The position numbers were made by a program, and so were the translations under genes. From NCBI GenBank assembly GCA_936450465.1, contig OW388305.1, positions 58,208,625 to 58,272,624 of the forward strand: a DNA stretch of 64,000 nucleotides. The letters run 5' to 3'. Within the stretch, counting starts at the first letter, position 1. Each line of letters begins with the position of its first letter. The notes under the pieces are model-generated. The model made no database searches. It was given only the letters and a program-made list of their open reading frames with translations, and was not told the origin of the DNA. The stretch comes from Gibbula magus (Eukaryota > Mollusca > Gastropoda > Trochida > Trochidae). Below, one piece after another: positions 22,329 through 33,552 of this stretch.

Positions 22329-22437
22329 GTGTGTCATATGACTTTTACGAAACGAGTGTGAATTTTGTTATTGCCCGAGCGAGAGCGAGGGTTATACACA
22401 AATTCGCACGAGTTTCGGAAAACTCATATGACACACT
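22329..22437. mobile_element. Hairpin element, L3 intron
   Basis: Same near-palindrome as at 11467, with one or two base differences. Confidence 0.55.
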
Positions 22438-22722
22438 TTCGAGTGTAATCATTTCTTTATTACCCATTTTATTCCATTTGTTTCGCGTTAAAATAGTCAG
22501 GAAACGGCCCACTTCCCTTGCGACCCCTTGCGACGGCAAGCTATAGTGACGTCACAAACAATTGTTTTATGACGTCGACGTCACAGGCGACGTAATACGG
22601 GAAGCCGCGGTGAAACAATCGTTGCAAGGCAAACGTGCTATGTGCACATGTGCTCATATAAAAAATATTAACTCGGTTATTTTCAACCATATGGGTAATA
22701 ATTGGAATGTCAACATAGTTAA

Positions 22723-23212
22723 AGGTACATCCATTGTGTTGTTGGGGGTCAAATATTCCAAACGCTATAAATGGTGTTATTTTATCGGGAGGTACTGACT
22801 GTTACCGAAAACTACCATTTTGATGATAGTAGTCTTAGCATTTTGATGATATAAAGGTAAAAGTAGTGATTTCTGATCGAAAACCGGACAATGCACAGCG
22901 TGTGGCGCGCGTCAATGAGTCAAACGTAATTTTGGAATCTTATTTATAACAGATAAAAAGACAAATTTGAGTTGATAATGTTTAATAGCTCCAATAACTA
23001 CTGTGCAGGTAAATGGGACGTGCAGTTTCGGTTTCTGCACGTGCATAATTATGTATCTCAATTTTAATTGGAAACTAGTTATTATGATATATTTGGCGAT
23101 TGGGGATAAATATGCAAGTTGGGTGAATTTATTTGTGTTGTAGACAACACATGTCCTGAGTTGGAACGTATAAAAGCCAAATAAAATTTTATGAAACACA
23201 ATGGATGTACCT
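22723..23212. mobile_element. TTAA-flanked MITE (piggyBac-like), L3 only
   Basis: 490 bp with perfect 18-bp inverted ends AGGTACATCCATTGTGTT. It is flanked by TTAA on both sides (22719-22722 and 23213-23216). The paralogous L2 intron at about 11857 has the uninterrupted site CATAGTTAATATT. TTAA duplication is the piggyBac hallmark. No transposase is present. Confidence 0.8.
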
Positions 23213-23295
23213 TTAATATTTTACTGCTCAAATGGAAATATTGTCGTTTATATAAGTTAAATTGTTCCCTATGGTAAAGTATGTGCATATATAGA

Positions 23296-23440
23296 GAATC
23301 TCACCCAAGTGTCTTCTGATATCAAATATATCAACACGATTTGATAAAAGTTACAAATATCCGAGGCTTGCCGAGGATATTTTTACTTTTATCAATGAGT
23401 GTTGATATATTTGACATCAGAAGACACGAGGGTGAGATTC
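23296..23440. mobile_element. Second hairpin element, L3 intron
   Basis: Paralogue of 11941-12085 with the same GAATCTCAC ends. Confidence 0.55.
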
Positions 23441-24331
23441 TATTTATCATCCAAAATCATTCTTATTACGTTTAAGTGAAAATAGTGTACATCTCTGCCT
23501 TTTTTCTTCCATTGCGGTGAGGTCATAGCATTGTGACGTCATCATGTTTATGACGTCATAGCATTGTGGCGTCATTACTTGATGATGTAATAGCATTGTG
23601 ATGTCATGTAGCTGACGGCGACAGGGCATTGTGCAAAATCTACTGCCAAAAAGATATCTCCTAGGAGATATCGCTTGATCTCACACAAGCGATATCTCCT
23701 GTGGAACACAGTTTTGGATGATAAATTTCATAAGCCTAATAAATAATTTGATGTATTATTCTTTAGCATTAAACATGTTTATTTCTTCAAAGGTTATCTT
23801 AAACATTATACCTGGTCCTTTGACAAGTGTACGGAATAAGCATAGCATATCGACCTTTACTGTCGTTAATAGGTGTATACACATTTAATCTTTTCTTTTT
23901 CTTTGATAGCCACTTGCATAGTGTATACTTGATTAGGTAGTTTTCTGAGAAGATCAAATATGCTCTAAGATATTTAAGGAAATGTAAAATATAAAAATCA
24001 AAGACAAACTATTCTTATTATATATTATGTATTATTTCTTAGTATGTAAATATTCGACTTTAGCATTTGATCATCACGTTGTGTTACTACAGACATCAGC
24101 GAATACCAGTACCATAAACAATGAATTATCCGACACAAAGTGTCACAGATCACAGCTTCAGGTAAAAAAAAACACGACTGATCTAAAGAATATGGATATG
24201 AATGAAAATAATAAACAACAATTGTTAGTTTCTCGATAACTAAGATAACACCACAGATAAAGTTTGGCACATGTAATTCTAACGAATTGAAAGTGACAAC
24301 AGGCGAAACGGTGAAACGTGATAATGTTCAC

Positions 24332-24626
24332 CTGGTTGTCTGTTTCCTCTCTTGATTGAGGATTTAGTAACTTCAAGAACGTCCAAGTCCTTTCCTGTTG
24401 CCATGGATACTTGAGGACAAGACTCCCAGCCTGCTGTGGCCTTAACAGGTTGACATGTTAACTGTACTTCATCAAATACGTGTTCCGTACACCCTTCTGT
24501 TCTCGAACAAACCAATCTACACATTTCTGGACCATAGGGCTGAAGCTTTCTCTGGTCCCATGTCTGAAACACGGTCTCTGTTAGAGAGTAGATATGTACG
24601 AAGTGAAGGAGCACAATCTGAACCAT
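24332..24626 (-). CDS. Signal-peptide/Cys-module exon A of gene L3
   Basis: 295 bp, same start, cysteine positions and phase-1 donor as L1 and L2. The signal peptide reads MVQIVLLHFVHIYSLTET, so its C-terminal end differs. QTWDQ replaces QTRDQ, as in right-hand copies. The RGNR stretch before the junction is present. This is the array-proximal gene of the left half, facing the central non-array region. Confidence 0.7.
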
Positions 24627-24701
24627 TGTGTTAGCACTGTAGAGATCCAGAAGGACGGAGACAGGCATATGGGATAAGTGTCTGTTGTTAAATAGCAGGC
24701 C

Positions 24702-24709
24702 TTTTAAAA
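24702..24709 (-). promoter_or_regulatory. TATA-like box upstream of L3 exon A
   Basis: TTTTAAAA, 76 bp upstream of the ATG. Confidence 0.3.
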
Positions 24710-25332
24710 TGTAAGGTGATTAATATTTTTTGTTCCTTAAAACGTTGACGATAATAAATGAATCGATATCAAAGTTAATTATTATCAGTGTATACAATAA
24801 GATTGTCCTAAAGCCATTTCAACAATAATGTTGTCAATTTATATGAAAAATTAAAGAAAAACCCGACAAGTTTCTGTTTAAAAAAGAAATTACCAAGGTA
24901 TGGGCTGTCGGACACGTGTAACTTTATACACTGTTTATATGTAATGTATAGACATGAACCTCGTCTTTCTTTTCCGGATCATTTCTTGAAGGGGCTCATT
25001 ATGTTTTCATGGAAGTTTGTTTAGATATACCATTCGCCATTACTGTTAGATTAATAAGGTATATTTCCGGAGAAGAAAGGAACCGTAAGACTCAGTCTAG
25101 ACTAATTTGGTTTATGAAACAATGACGTAGATGGAGATGTGACATTTGCGGTTTTCAATTTCTCGAGATTTATTTTTTTGTTTATTTGATGAGATGGTAA
25201 TAGAAAACAGTTATATAAAACGCCTACAGAATTGATCTACACTGTAGCTATCTATACAGGATATATTTGTTCATCTCTGTATGTTCATCTGAAACGGAAA
25301 TAATTATGATAAATAAATCAACGAGTGATAAA
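24710..25332. other. 5' flank of gene L3, nothing further seen
   Basis: Collinear with L1 and L2 flanks apart from small deletions, for example near 24963. Confidence 0.4.
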
Positions 25333-25640
25333 TACAGCTGCATACCAAAAGTTTGTTCATTTTCTTGACTATTTCAGTGCAAATATCAAGTAATGTGGCA
25401 TGTATTTCAAACACCGTATCAACGCGAAAACTAGATCGATCGCCTTGCAATTTTGCATTATAAGAGGGTAGTTGAGTGTTCCATAACATAATCATAGTCT
25501 TAAAAGTAAACAGGTACAGTTTGGGCAGCTCTTTGAAATCAATGAGGTCAATCTTTTCAAAACTACAATTTGTATTTTCTTCAACAGGGTCGAACATACA
25601 TCGTATATTTCCTCTTATACCTATTCAGTTTATTTATGAA
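25333..25640. mobile_element. Truncated Tc1/mariner-like MITE; array edge
   Basis: Only the left inverted end (TACAGCTGCATACC) and the ORF region remain. Similarity to the other units stops near 25640, so this is where the left array ends. The ORF (25304-25597) has lost about 24 bases in frame relative to L2 yet stays open. Confidence 0.55.
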
Positions 25641-26099
25641 TAACTTTAATTTTCGATGTTTCAATACGTTTCAAAATGTGTTTTACAAATGAAAAATATT
25701 TAACGTAAGGAAGGCGAATTCGAACTCGTGTTTTGTCGCTTTCGTGTAATCATGACTGTGGGCGAGTCCATCTCACAAAGAGACCGGCTTGAGTTGCTTC
25801 CCTTCCGCTTAGTTGCTCAGAACACGGAAAACTAAACTGAATATTAACACAAGTCACATCATGGCACAGTGAAGATTGACGTTCGGTAAATGACTATGTG
25901 ACTCAAACTGCCTTTGTTACATGTGAGTATTTATAAGTGTTTGCTCAGTAGACTTCAACTCGCGATAAACATGTTTTGATCATAATAAATTTTGCCACAC
26001 AATGAATTGCGCAATTTTTGTTTTGTCATTTCTCAAATTAATGTACGTGAAATGAAGCATGTATATTTACACGAAGCTGCTACGCTTATGCAAGTGTTA
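25641..26099. other. Single-copy DNA between array and fossil element
   Basis: Not repeated elsewhere in the window. No gene or RNA is supported. Confidence 0.4.
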
Positions 26100-26930
26100 C
26101 GGCAATTAACGTTATTACAGGCGTTTGAAATATTAACGAGTGTGACGTCATTTTCAAAAGAAGTTCTGTCTCTTGACCTATTTTGCATCTTCATCCGCAT
26201 ATGACCCCAAGGGATATCTTTTATCCTGGCGAGAACACCATCCACTGTTAAAGCAGAATTGATGTTGAGAAACCTGTTTTGAACTTACATTGTATGACCG
26301 GCAAGACCAGCGTCTAACCTCAACTGAAGGAACTCAAGATCTGCAACTAAATCTGCAGGAAAAGGGTCAAGGTTTCTTCTATTGCTACACATGCATATCA
26401 GGTACAGCTATCTGCGTATTGAAGGTTTGTCGAATTGCTCCAGGAAGCCAGTATTGTTTCTATGAATCTAGCAGGAAGGCAGTTCCGGACAGCAATGAAG
26501 TGACCCACTGAAACTGATTCTGAAACTCTCCTAGTGGTCCTTTTAAGACAGACTGGGTGCAAACAGGTTAACCTGCAATTACAGGGAGATAACCCCGAAC
26601 AATCTCCAGGACGAGCATGAAGCGGCAAGATTCGCCAGCCACAGACGGTCGACACTGACGTTCTCCACTTCCAGGAGGCGGTTGTGGATCACCTTGATAT
26701 CGGACTGGTCGCATCACTGCAAGAACTGACACAGCTCCCGGAGGAGAACTAAGGAAGAGACACTACGCCCTGGTTCAGGATGTAAAACATGGCGGTCTGG
26801 TTGTCCATCTCGAGACTCATCTCCTGGGTCCGCACCAGTTCTATGAAGTGTTCGAATAAACTTCAGATTACATGTAACTCTTGCACGTTGATGCGCAGTC
26901 CTGATTCAACGCGGGACAAATTCTCAGGAG
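26100..26930 (-). pseudogene. Decayed DIRS-like RNase H and recombinase fragment
   Basis: Reading leftward on the minus strand, 26930-26750 gives LRINVQELHV, a stop, then EMDNQTAMFYILNQG, the retroelement RNase H pattern with the conserved Asp-Asn. Next, at about 26740-26620, come ELCQFLQ, a stop, and CDQSDIKVI ... VENVSVDRL, matching the end of that domain. Further on, 26520-26400 encodes FIETILASWSNSTNLQYAD, the typical N-terminal DNA-binding segment of DIRS-type recombinases. An LEFLQLRLDAGLAGHT remnant follows near 26330. The order RNase H then recombinase fits a DIRS or related element. Many stops and gaps show it is dead. Homology is from pattern recognition only. Confidence 0.6.
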
Positions 26931-27310
26931 CTAAAGGTTGTATGTCTGTTCAAACACATATGGCAAGCTGAAATCGCTTTTTCTTTAAAATGTGGGCTTT
27001 GAAAGAATGTTTTCAATGCAGTTGATAAAACAAACATAAATTTTATAACATTTTGTATATACAAGTTATATCTTATTATATTATCTCATTGACTAAGTTT
27101 AATTGTTGTTCATATTATGTACCTTGTTATACCCACTGTTATGAGAATGTATTTTATCTTATGTAACATTAAATGGCTAAGTTCAATTATTTCGGGTTAC
27201 AAAAGTTTAGTTGTAAGGGTCTAAAATAATTATTTCCAAAAGGTTCCAGTACTTCTTAGAAATGTGATGTAAACAACTCTGCAGATATACGAGAGAGGTG
27301 AGGTGAGTGG
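26931..27310. other. AT-rich stretch, nothing seen
   Basis: No conserved motif, repeat or frame supported. Confidence 0.4.
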
Positions 27311-27566
27311 AGTTAGGGTTTAACGCTGCTTTCAAGAGTATTTCACTTATATTGCGGCTGCTAGTATTATGGCAGGGAGAAAGCCCTCAACGCCATGTGG
27401 CTATGCATTGCGGTGAAACCTGCGAGCATCGATGGTACTACGCTTAACTTCAGTGTAGCATTGCACCCAAACCTTACTGCGTGTAGAACAGTTCTCTACT
27501 GGCTGGATTCGAACCCCGGACCTCTTGATCCGAAGCCGAACGCACTAACCACTGCGCTATCCCGCC
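27311..27566 (-). mobile_element. tRNA-derived SINE, mollusc-like
   Basis: The minus strand starts with a tRNA-like head: acceptor GGCGGGA, A box TAGCGCAGTGGTTAGTGCG, anticodon loop CTTCGGA (TCG, Arg-like), and B box GGTTCGAATCC. The T-stem 3' strand does not pair, so it is not a working tRNA gene. The tail (GTGAAATACTCTTGAAAGC, then GCGTTAAACCC) resembles tails I associate with mollusc SINEs. The head is duplicated at 29299-29399 by the tandem duplication described below. Confidence 0.65.
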
Positions 27567-29298
27567 CCCACGAGTCTAGGGAAGCTTCTCATATATTCTA
27601 GTGTGACTATTATGACTATAAAAAACATTTTTAAGGGAAAGACTGACACTTTGCATACTGACATAAATCTATCTGTATCCAAACTAAACGACTTTCTCAT
27701 CTCCAGTGCTGTTAGAGCGGTTGGTTTTTGTGTGTCAGACATGACAACTAATTCAAAACAACCTCCATGGTTTGATAAAGACTGTGAGGATCTAAAGAAA
27801 GGAAAATATGAACATTTGAATTTATTATAATAAGATACAAATGTAAACTTTAAGAACACCGGGATAAATATATAGTCTTTACGGCAAAATTAAAAAAGAT
27901 GTGTGATGTGAAGAAAAAACAATATGATAAACGCACTGCCGAGGAGCTGTGTGGTGCTGCTAAACATGGTGACTGCAAATCTTTCTGGAAAAGTTTAAAA
28001 AATGCTTTACGAAATAAAAACACCGGATGAACTATATATATAACTAGATATTCTACACAACTACTTTAAAATCTTTTTAATCCATCCAAACATGAAAAAG
28101 ATGAAGACTTCGACCAACATGTTGCGGATTTTATAAGTAACTATTATTGTGATGAGTGTGTGTTTGCAGAAGGAATAGATTACTTGCCGATAATATTTCA
28201 GAAATTGAAATCATTGAAGCTATGAAGAACTATAATTCTGGGAAATGCCCCGGGGAAGATGGTATTCCTCCTGAATTTTTTAAGATTGGACAATCTACGT
28301 TACTCAATTTCCTACATCCTCTTTTCAACTCTATATTGGACTCTGGAATATTTCCTGACGCCTGGAATTCGGCACTACTCATTCCCCGTTTTAAGTCAGA
28401 CTGTGTGACCGACCCAAACAACTATCGTGGTATATCTCTATTAAATGTATTTACATCGATCCTTGACAAACGCCCCCGTGTTTGGATAGACTTGAACAAT
28501 TCTTTCGGAATCCCAACCTGGGTTTAGACCCGGCTACTCCACCATCAATATTACGTTTACCTTGCAGGCACTTTGTTCCAAATATCTGTTTAATCCAAAG
28601 GGTCATTTCTTCTGTGCCTTTATAGATTTTAAAAAGACCTTTGACTATGTCGATAGAGCCAAACTGTTATATATGCTGCTGAAAGCAGGTTGTCATGGTA
28701 AATTTTACAATCCCATTCATAATATGTATTCATCTGTGAAATCATGTGTGAAAGTTAATAATTTTAAGACAGATATGTTTCAAACAAGTTGTGGTGTGCG
28801 TCAAGGCTGCATTTTAAGCCCGATTCTATTCATATTTTTTTATAAACGAGCTTGCCACAGATATTTGTAAATCATGCAAACACGGAGTTTTGTTATCTCA
28901 AGATATTGATGATATAATGATGTTACTGTTTGCTGACGATGTTAATATGTTTCCGTATACAGTCATTGGTCTTCAGCAACAACTTAATGTTTACAGCAGT
29001 TTTGTATAAAGTGGGGCTTGAGTGTAAATATTGAGAAAACAAATATTATTGTATTTAGAAATGGTGGTGTATGAAAGAGAAATGAAGTATAGTATTATGG
29101 TGATCTTAAAGTTAAGTGTGTAACATATTATAAATATTTAGGTTTAATAGTTTCATCTCGGCTTAATTGGTCAACTGCTTGTAAAAGTTAAGCTTCCCAA
29201 GCCTCTAAGGCGGCACAATCAGTACAGCATTTATTTAAAACAAATTCCTTCATTTCATTAAAAACAACATGTACTATTTTTGACTGTAAAATCCCAAA
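27466..29298. repeat. Tandem duplication, unit 1 (1,833 bp)
   Basis: Nearly identical to 29299-31131. It spans the SINE head and much of the LINE. Junction at a short CCCAAACC homology. I found two differences: GATTACTTG/GATGACTTG near 28177, and a one-base loss at the catalytic FADD in unit 2. Confidence 0.9.
28192..29010 (+). pseudogene. LINE reverse transcriptase domain, unit 1
   Basis: Motifs in order: GEDGIPPEFFK, PDAWNSALLIPRFK, PNNYRGISLL, then after a frameshift FCAFIDFKKTFDYVDR (motif A), TSCGVRQGCILSPILF (motif B), and after another shift MLLFADDVNMF (motif C, FADD at 28929-28940). These are the reverse transcriptase palm motifs, and motif C keeps both aspartates. At least two frameshifts break the ORF, so no active enzyme can be made. 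Confidence 0.8.
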
Positions 29299-31131
29299 CC
29301 CAAACCTTACTGCGTGTAGAACAGTTCTCTACTGGCTGGATTCGAACCCCGGACCTCTTGATCCGAAGCCGAACGCACTAACCACTGCGCTATCCCGCCC
29401 CCACGAGTCTAGGGAAGCTTCTCATATATTCTAGTGTGACTATTATGACTATAAAAAACATTTTTAAGGGAAAGACTGACACTTTGCATACTGACATAAA
29501 TCTATCTGTATCCAAACTAAACGACTTTCTCATCTCCAGTGCTGTTAGAGCGGTTGGTTTTTGTGTGTCAGACATGACAACTAATTCAAAACAACCTCCA
29601 TGGTTTGATAAAGACTGTGAGGATCTAAAGAAAGGAAAATATGAACATTTGAATTTATTATAATAAGATACAAATGTAAACTTTAAGAACACCGGGATAA
29701 ATATATAGTCTTTACGGCAAAATTAAAAAAGATGTGTGATGTGAAGAAAAAACAATATGATAAACGCACTGCCGAGGAGCTGTGTGGTGCTGCTAAACAT
29801 GGTGACTGCAAATCTTTCTGGAAAAGTTTAAAAAATGCTTTACGAAATAAAAACACCGGATGAACTATATATATAACTAGATATTCTACACAACTACTTT
29901 AAAATCTTTTTAATCCATCCAAACATGAAAAAGATGAAGACTTCGACCAACATGTTGCGGATTTTATAAGTAACTATTATTGTGATGAGTGTGTGTTTGC
30001 AGAAGGAATAGATGACTTGCCGATAATATTTCAGAAATTGAAATCATTGAAGCTATGAAGAACTATAATTCTGGGAAATGCCCCGGGGAAGATGGTATTC
30101 CTCCTGAATTTTTTAAGATTGGACAATCTACGTTACTCAATTTCCTACATCCTCTTTTCAACTCTATATTGGACTCTGGAATATTTCCTGACGCCTGGAA
30201 TTCGGCACTACTCATTCCCCGTTTTAAGTCAGACTGTGTGACCGACCCAAACAACTATCGTGGTATATCTCTATTAAATGTATTTACATCGATCCTTGAC
30301 AAACGCCCCCGTGTTTGGATAGACTTGAACAATTCTTTCGGAATCCCAACCTGGGTTTAGACCCGGCTACTCCACCATCAATATTACGTTTACCTTGCAG
30401 GCACTTTGTTCCAAATATCTGTTTAATCCAAAGGGTCATTTCTTCTGTGCCTTTATAGATTTTAAAAAGACCTTTGACTATGTCGATAGAGCCAAACTGT
30501 TATATATGCTGCTGAAAGCAGGTTGTCATGGTAAATTTTACAATCCCATTCATAATATGTATTCATCTGTGAAATCATGTGTGAAAGTTAATAATTTTAA
30601 GACAGATATGTTTCAAACAAGTTGTGGTGTGCGTCAAGGCTGCATTTTAAGCCCGATTCTATTCATATTTTTTTATAAACGAGCTTGCCACAGATATTTG
30701 TAAATCATGCAAACACGGAGTTTTGTTATCTCAAGATATTGATGATATAATGATGTTACTGTTTGCTGACATGTTAATATGTTTCCGTATACAGTCATTG
30801 GTCTTCAGCAACAACTTAATGTTTACAGCAGTTTTGTATAAAGTGGGGCTTGAGTGTAAATATTGAGAAAACAAATATTATTGTATTTAGAAATGGTGGT
30901 GTATGAAAGAGAAATGAAGTATAGTATTATGGTGATCTTAAAGTTAAGTGTGTAACATATTATAAATATTTAGGTTTAATAGTTTCATCTCGGCTTAATT
31001 GGTCAACTGCTTGTAAAAGTTAAGCTTCCCAAGCCTCTAAGGCGGCACAATCAGTACAGCATTTATTTAAAACAAATTCCTTCATTTCATTAAAAACAAC
31101 ATGTACTATTTTTGACTGTAAAATCTTCCCA
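29299..31131. repeat. Tandem duplication, unit 2 (1,833 bp)
   Basis: Follows unit 1 without a gap. Its right edge continues into the unduplicated LINE 3' part, so the duplication is internal to one element plus the adjoining SINE head. Confidence 0.9.
30025..30840 (+). pseudogene. LINE reverse transcriptase domain, unit 2
   Basis: Same motifs and frameshifts as unit 1, but motif C has lost one base (GCTGACATG for GCTGACGATG), so the second aspartate is out of frame. The shared frameshifts show the element was already dead when it duplicated. Confidence 0.8.
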
Positions 31132-32170
31132 ATTCTTTTGTGTTTATCGGAAATTTAGGGCACTAAATACGACCATTCCATTGAAAAAGTACATGCAACA
31201 TTTTTCAAACGTTTTCTAAATTTAGAAAAGTATGCTTCAAATAATGCTGTGCTTGGAGAAGTTGGCCGTTGTAATTTATACGTTTCTAGTAGATTAAGAG
31301 TTGTTAGATTTTTATTTATTTTTTTATTTATTTATTTATTGTCCCAAAAGGGAAATTTGTTGTGTATAATTACAATTCTCCAGCATACACAACATACAAA
31401 TATCATTCAAAACAATACATATTAACACAGTTTACAGAGACTAGAATATACTATACATGAAATTTTTGGCTAAAGCTGTTAGAGATCGATTATTATAGAT
31501 ACCCTAGACAAATTACCTTTTTCAATAATTGCAGGATGATATGGGGAAAAGAAATTGGGCTTCAGAGGTTAGGGAATTACTTTTTTCGACAGGATTTTCT
31601 TATGTTTGGATTTCCCAACAGGTTGGGAATGACAATATATTTTTCAGCAACGTCTTCAATATATTTGTGTACAAGAATGGTCTATTCCAATACATAACTC
31701 TCAATATCTAAATTATTACTCAAAGCATACATCTTTACTAGTGCCAGAGTTTTATATTTTGAACTTGAACAATAAGGCGCTAATACGGGTATTTTCTAAG
31801 TTTCGAATTGGTTTACATGATTTTAAAGTTATTGCTTTGCTTAGAAAAAAGGACATTCCTAGTGATTTTTGTGAATATATATGTAAACATTGTAATTCTG
31901 GTCACATTGAAGACCAATTCCATGTGTTGTTTGAATGCTCAAAATATTTCCATCTGCGTCATAAATACTTAGCAAGTGTATGGTTTCCTGTAAGAGATAA
32001 ACAAATATTGACCAATCTTTTAAATTCCAAAAATACTGATGTTATCAAAGCTATAGCAATGTATTTAAAACATGTTTTCTATTATCGAAACGTTACCACG
32101 TGATATAAACTATTATCTGCCTCTGTACTTGTACTATAGGTCTTATGGCCCGAAATACTGAATAAACTGA

Positions 32171-32680
32171 ATCTGACTCACACTTGGATGTCACCGTCTC
32201 TCCTGCCTTTGTACATTCACGAAACAAGACTTCTGTGCTGTGTGGAGACTATTGATTGACATTGATAGCTCTGTTATTATATTCGTGACTCTAGCATTAC
32301 CCTATTACTCGTATCTCTTTTGTATTTCATGTCGGAATCTGAATTGTTAAACTAATTTACTGTAAGATAAATACAGTTAATTAAATTAAAATAATCTGAC
32401 TGGTTTGAGTTTTCTTTTGATGTTTTCCTCTGGGGACTTCATTGGTTATGTATTGTAACACACACATTCCATCATGGTGAGGGTATACTCCGAAACTTCG
32501 TGTATAAATCCAGTACAAAAGATGTTATTAAGATATTTTGTTTTCTTATGTGTTCTCGTTCTTTCCCCTTTAATACTCAAGTTGATACAACAGCTATATT
32601 AATGACATAATGTGTCTGTTGACGTATATCATAAAGCATAAAAACAAGCCAAAACAAGTAATATTTTACTCTTCTATCTC
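32171..32680. other. LINE-array junction, nothing seen
   Basis: Single-copy sequence. Similarity to the right-hand array starts near 32680 (CTATCTCGCCGACAT). Confidence 0.4.
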
Positions 32681-32909
32681 GCCGACATCTATAATAACGA
32701 CGTGTTTTTTTTTTAAACATGAATAAATAATGTTTGCGAAAATTAAACTAGTTAGTTAATAATCATTAATACTTTAGATGATTGTTGAAGACATGCCTTT
32801 GTTAGTGGTATTGTTATATCCAATTGTACAGGAGGTTTAGATGACAAATATATAGGAAATCCATCATAGATAGCTACAATGTACACTTATTCTGTCAGCA
32901 TATGTTATA

Positions 32910-33053
32910 GTTACTACCAAAATTTCCCAGTTGTATCGATAAATACCAGGACAGTTTTTCCGAGAGGCTCAACCGAGGCCTTTGGCCGAGGACATACCTC
33001 AAGGACAAACTGTCCCGATATTTCCCGATGCTACGAGGAAAATATGGTAGTAT
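32910..33053. mobile_element. Foldback MITE, R1 flank
   Basis: About 144 bp with arms of roughly 50 bp (CGATAAATACCAGGACAG and its inverted copy) around GAGGCCTTTGGCCGAGG. Collinear copies are at 39521, 46451, 54152 and 61101, so it predates the array. Confidence 0.6.
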
Positions 33054-33545
33054 CTGACTTAAATCTCACTTATTCAAGTTTTAAATAATGTAAAATTCCA
33101 TAACCTTCCTCTGACCACTGACCACAAGTTCTGAAATAATGTGTTCTGTGCAATCCGTTGCCATCTGGGTAAGTTTGTTACAAGTTTTCCCAAATTCGTG
33201 GTGGAAACGAGAGGATGCCTCTTCTGTGTTGCACTGCACCAGTGAAATTTAGAAAAAAAGATGAAATAAAGATAAATTGGATTCTTTATAGGAATATACT
33301 CGCTCGGACTGTGCATATTTAGGTAACTTAAACTTCTTAACTTCTTTATAACTTAAATTTACTTAATTAAAATGTAAACCTATCATTTATTAAACACGAT
33401 TTATGATTCAAACTAGTTAATTCATTCATGTCTTAACTAACATAACATGATGTGGTGCAAGGTTAATCAGAAGCTTTTGTCCAAAAGGGTCCTGATATCG
33501 ATAATTAACTTGTCACTTTCTATAAATGGTTGCCACGGACAATTA
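33054..33545. other. R1 flank with deletion scar (exon A missing)
   Basis: Collinear with R2 up to GACAATTAGGTCT (33538-33550), then jumps to GATCGAACGACCC. In R2 those points are at about 40141-40153 and 41240-41250. The roughly 1.1 kb lost includes exon A. Confidence 0.6.
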
Positions 33546-33552
33546 GGTCTCG

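Larger units (their letters stand above)
21915..24331 (-). other. Intron of gene L3
   Basis: 2,417 bp, collinear with the L2 intron plus a 490-bp TTAA-flanked insertion at 22723. It carries the same three foldback blocks, at about 22329-22437, 23296-23440 and 23443-23725. No coding exon supported. Confidence 0.5.
27567..32170 (+). mobile_element. 5'-truncated non-LTR retrotransposon (LINE), broken
   Basis: In order: a linker with PPWFDKDCEDLKK, a reverse transcriptase from about 28192, a thumb/C-terminal region with NAVLGEVGRCNLYVSSRLR near 31240, a segment NWASEVRELLFSTGF near 31550, and a zinc-knuckle-like CKHC-x7-H-x4-C at about 31890-31940. The 3' end reads GCCCGAAATACTGAATAAAC near 32150. 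The endonuclease is missing. Frameshifts and stops are frequent. Low-complexity ATTT repeats at about 31310-31340, followed by sequence to 31480 that does not fit the protein, suggest a further insertion. The clade is uncertain (jockey/CR1-like superfamily). Confidence 0.75.

Noticed and set aside
26398..26655. 85-codon minus-strand ORF as a host gene
   Set aside because: Its start joins two frames of a decayed retroelement; the ILASWSNST part is a recombinase remnant.
27493..27566. Functional tRNA-Arg(TCG) gene on the minus strand
   Set aside because: The T-stem does not pair, the acceptor and anticodon stems have mismatches, and it continues into a SINE body and tail.
32879..33088. 69-codon ORF MYTYSVSIC (five copies)
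   Set aside because: It runs across a foldback MITE and its frame follows from recent duplication only.
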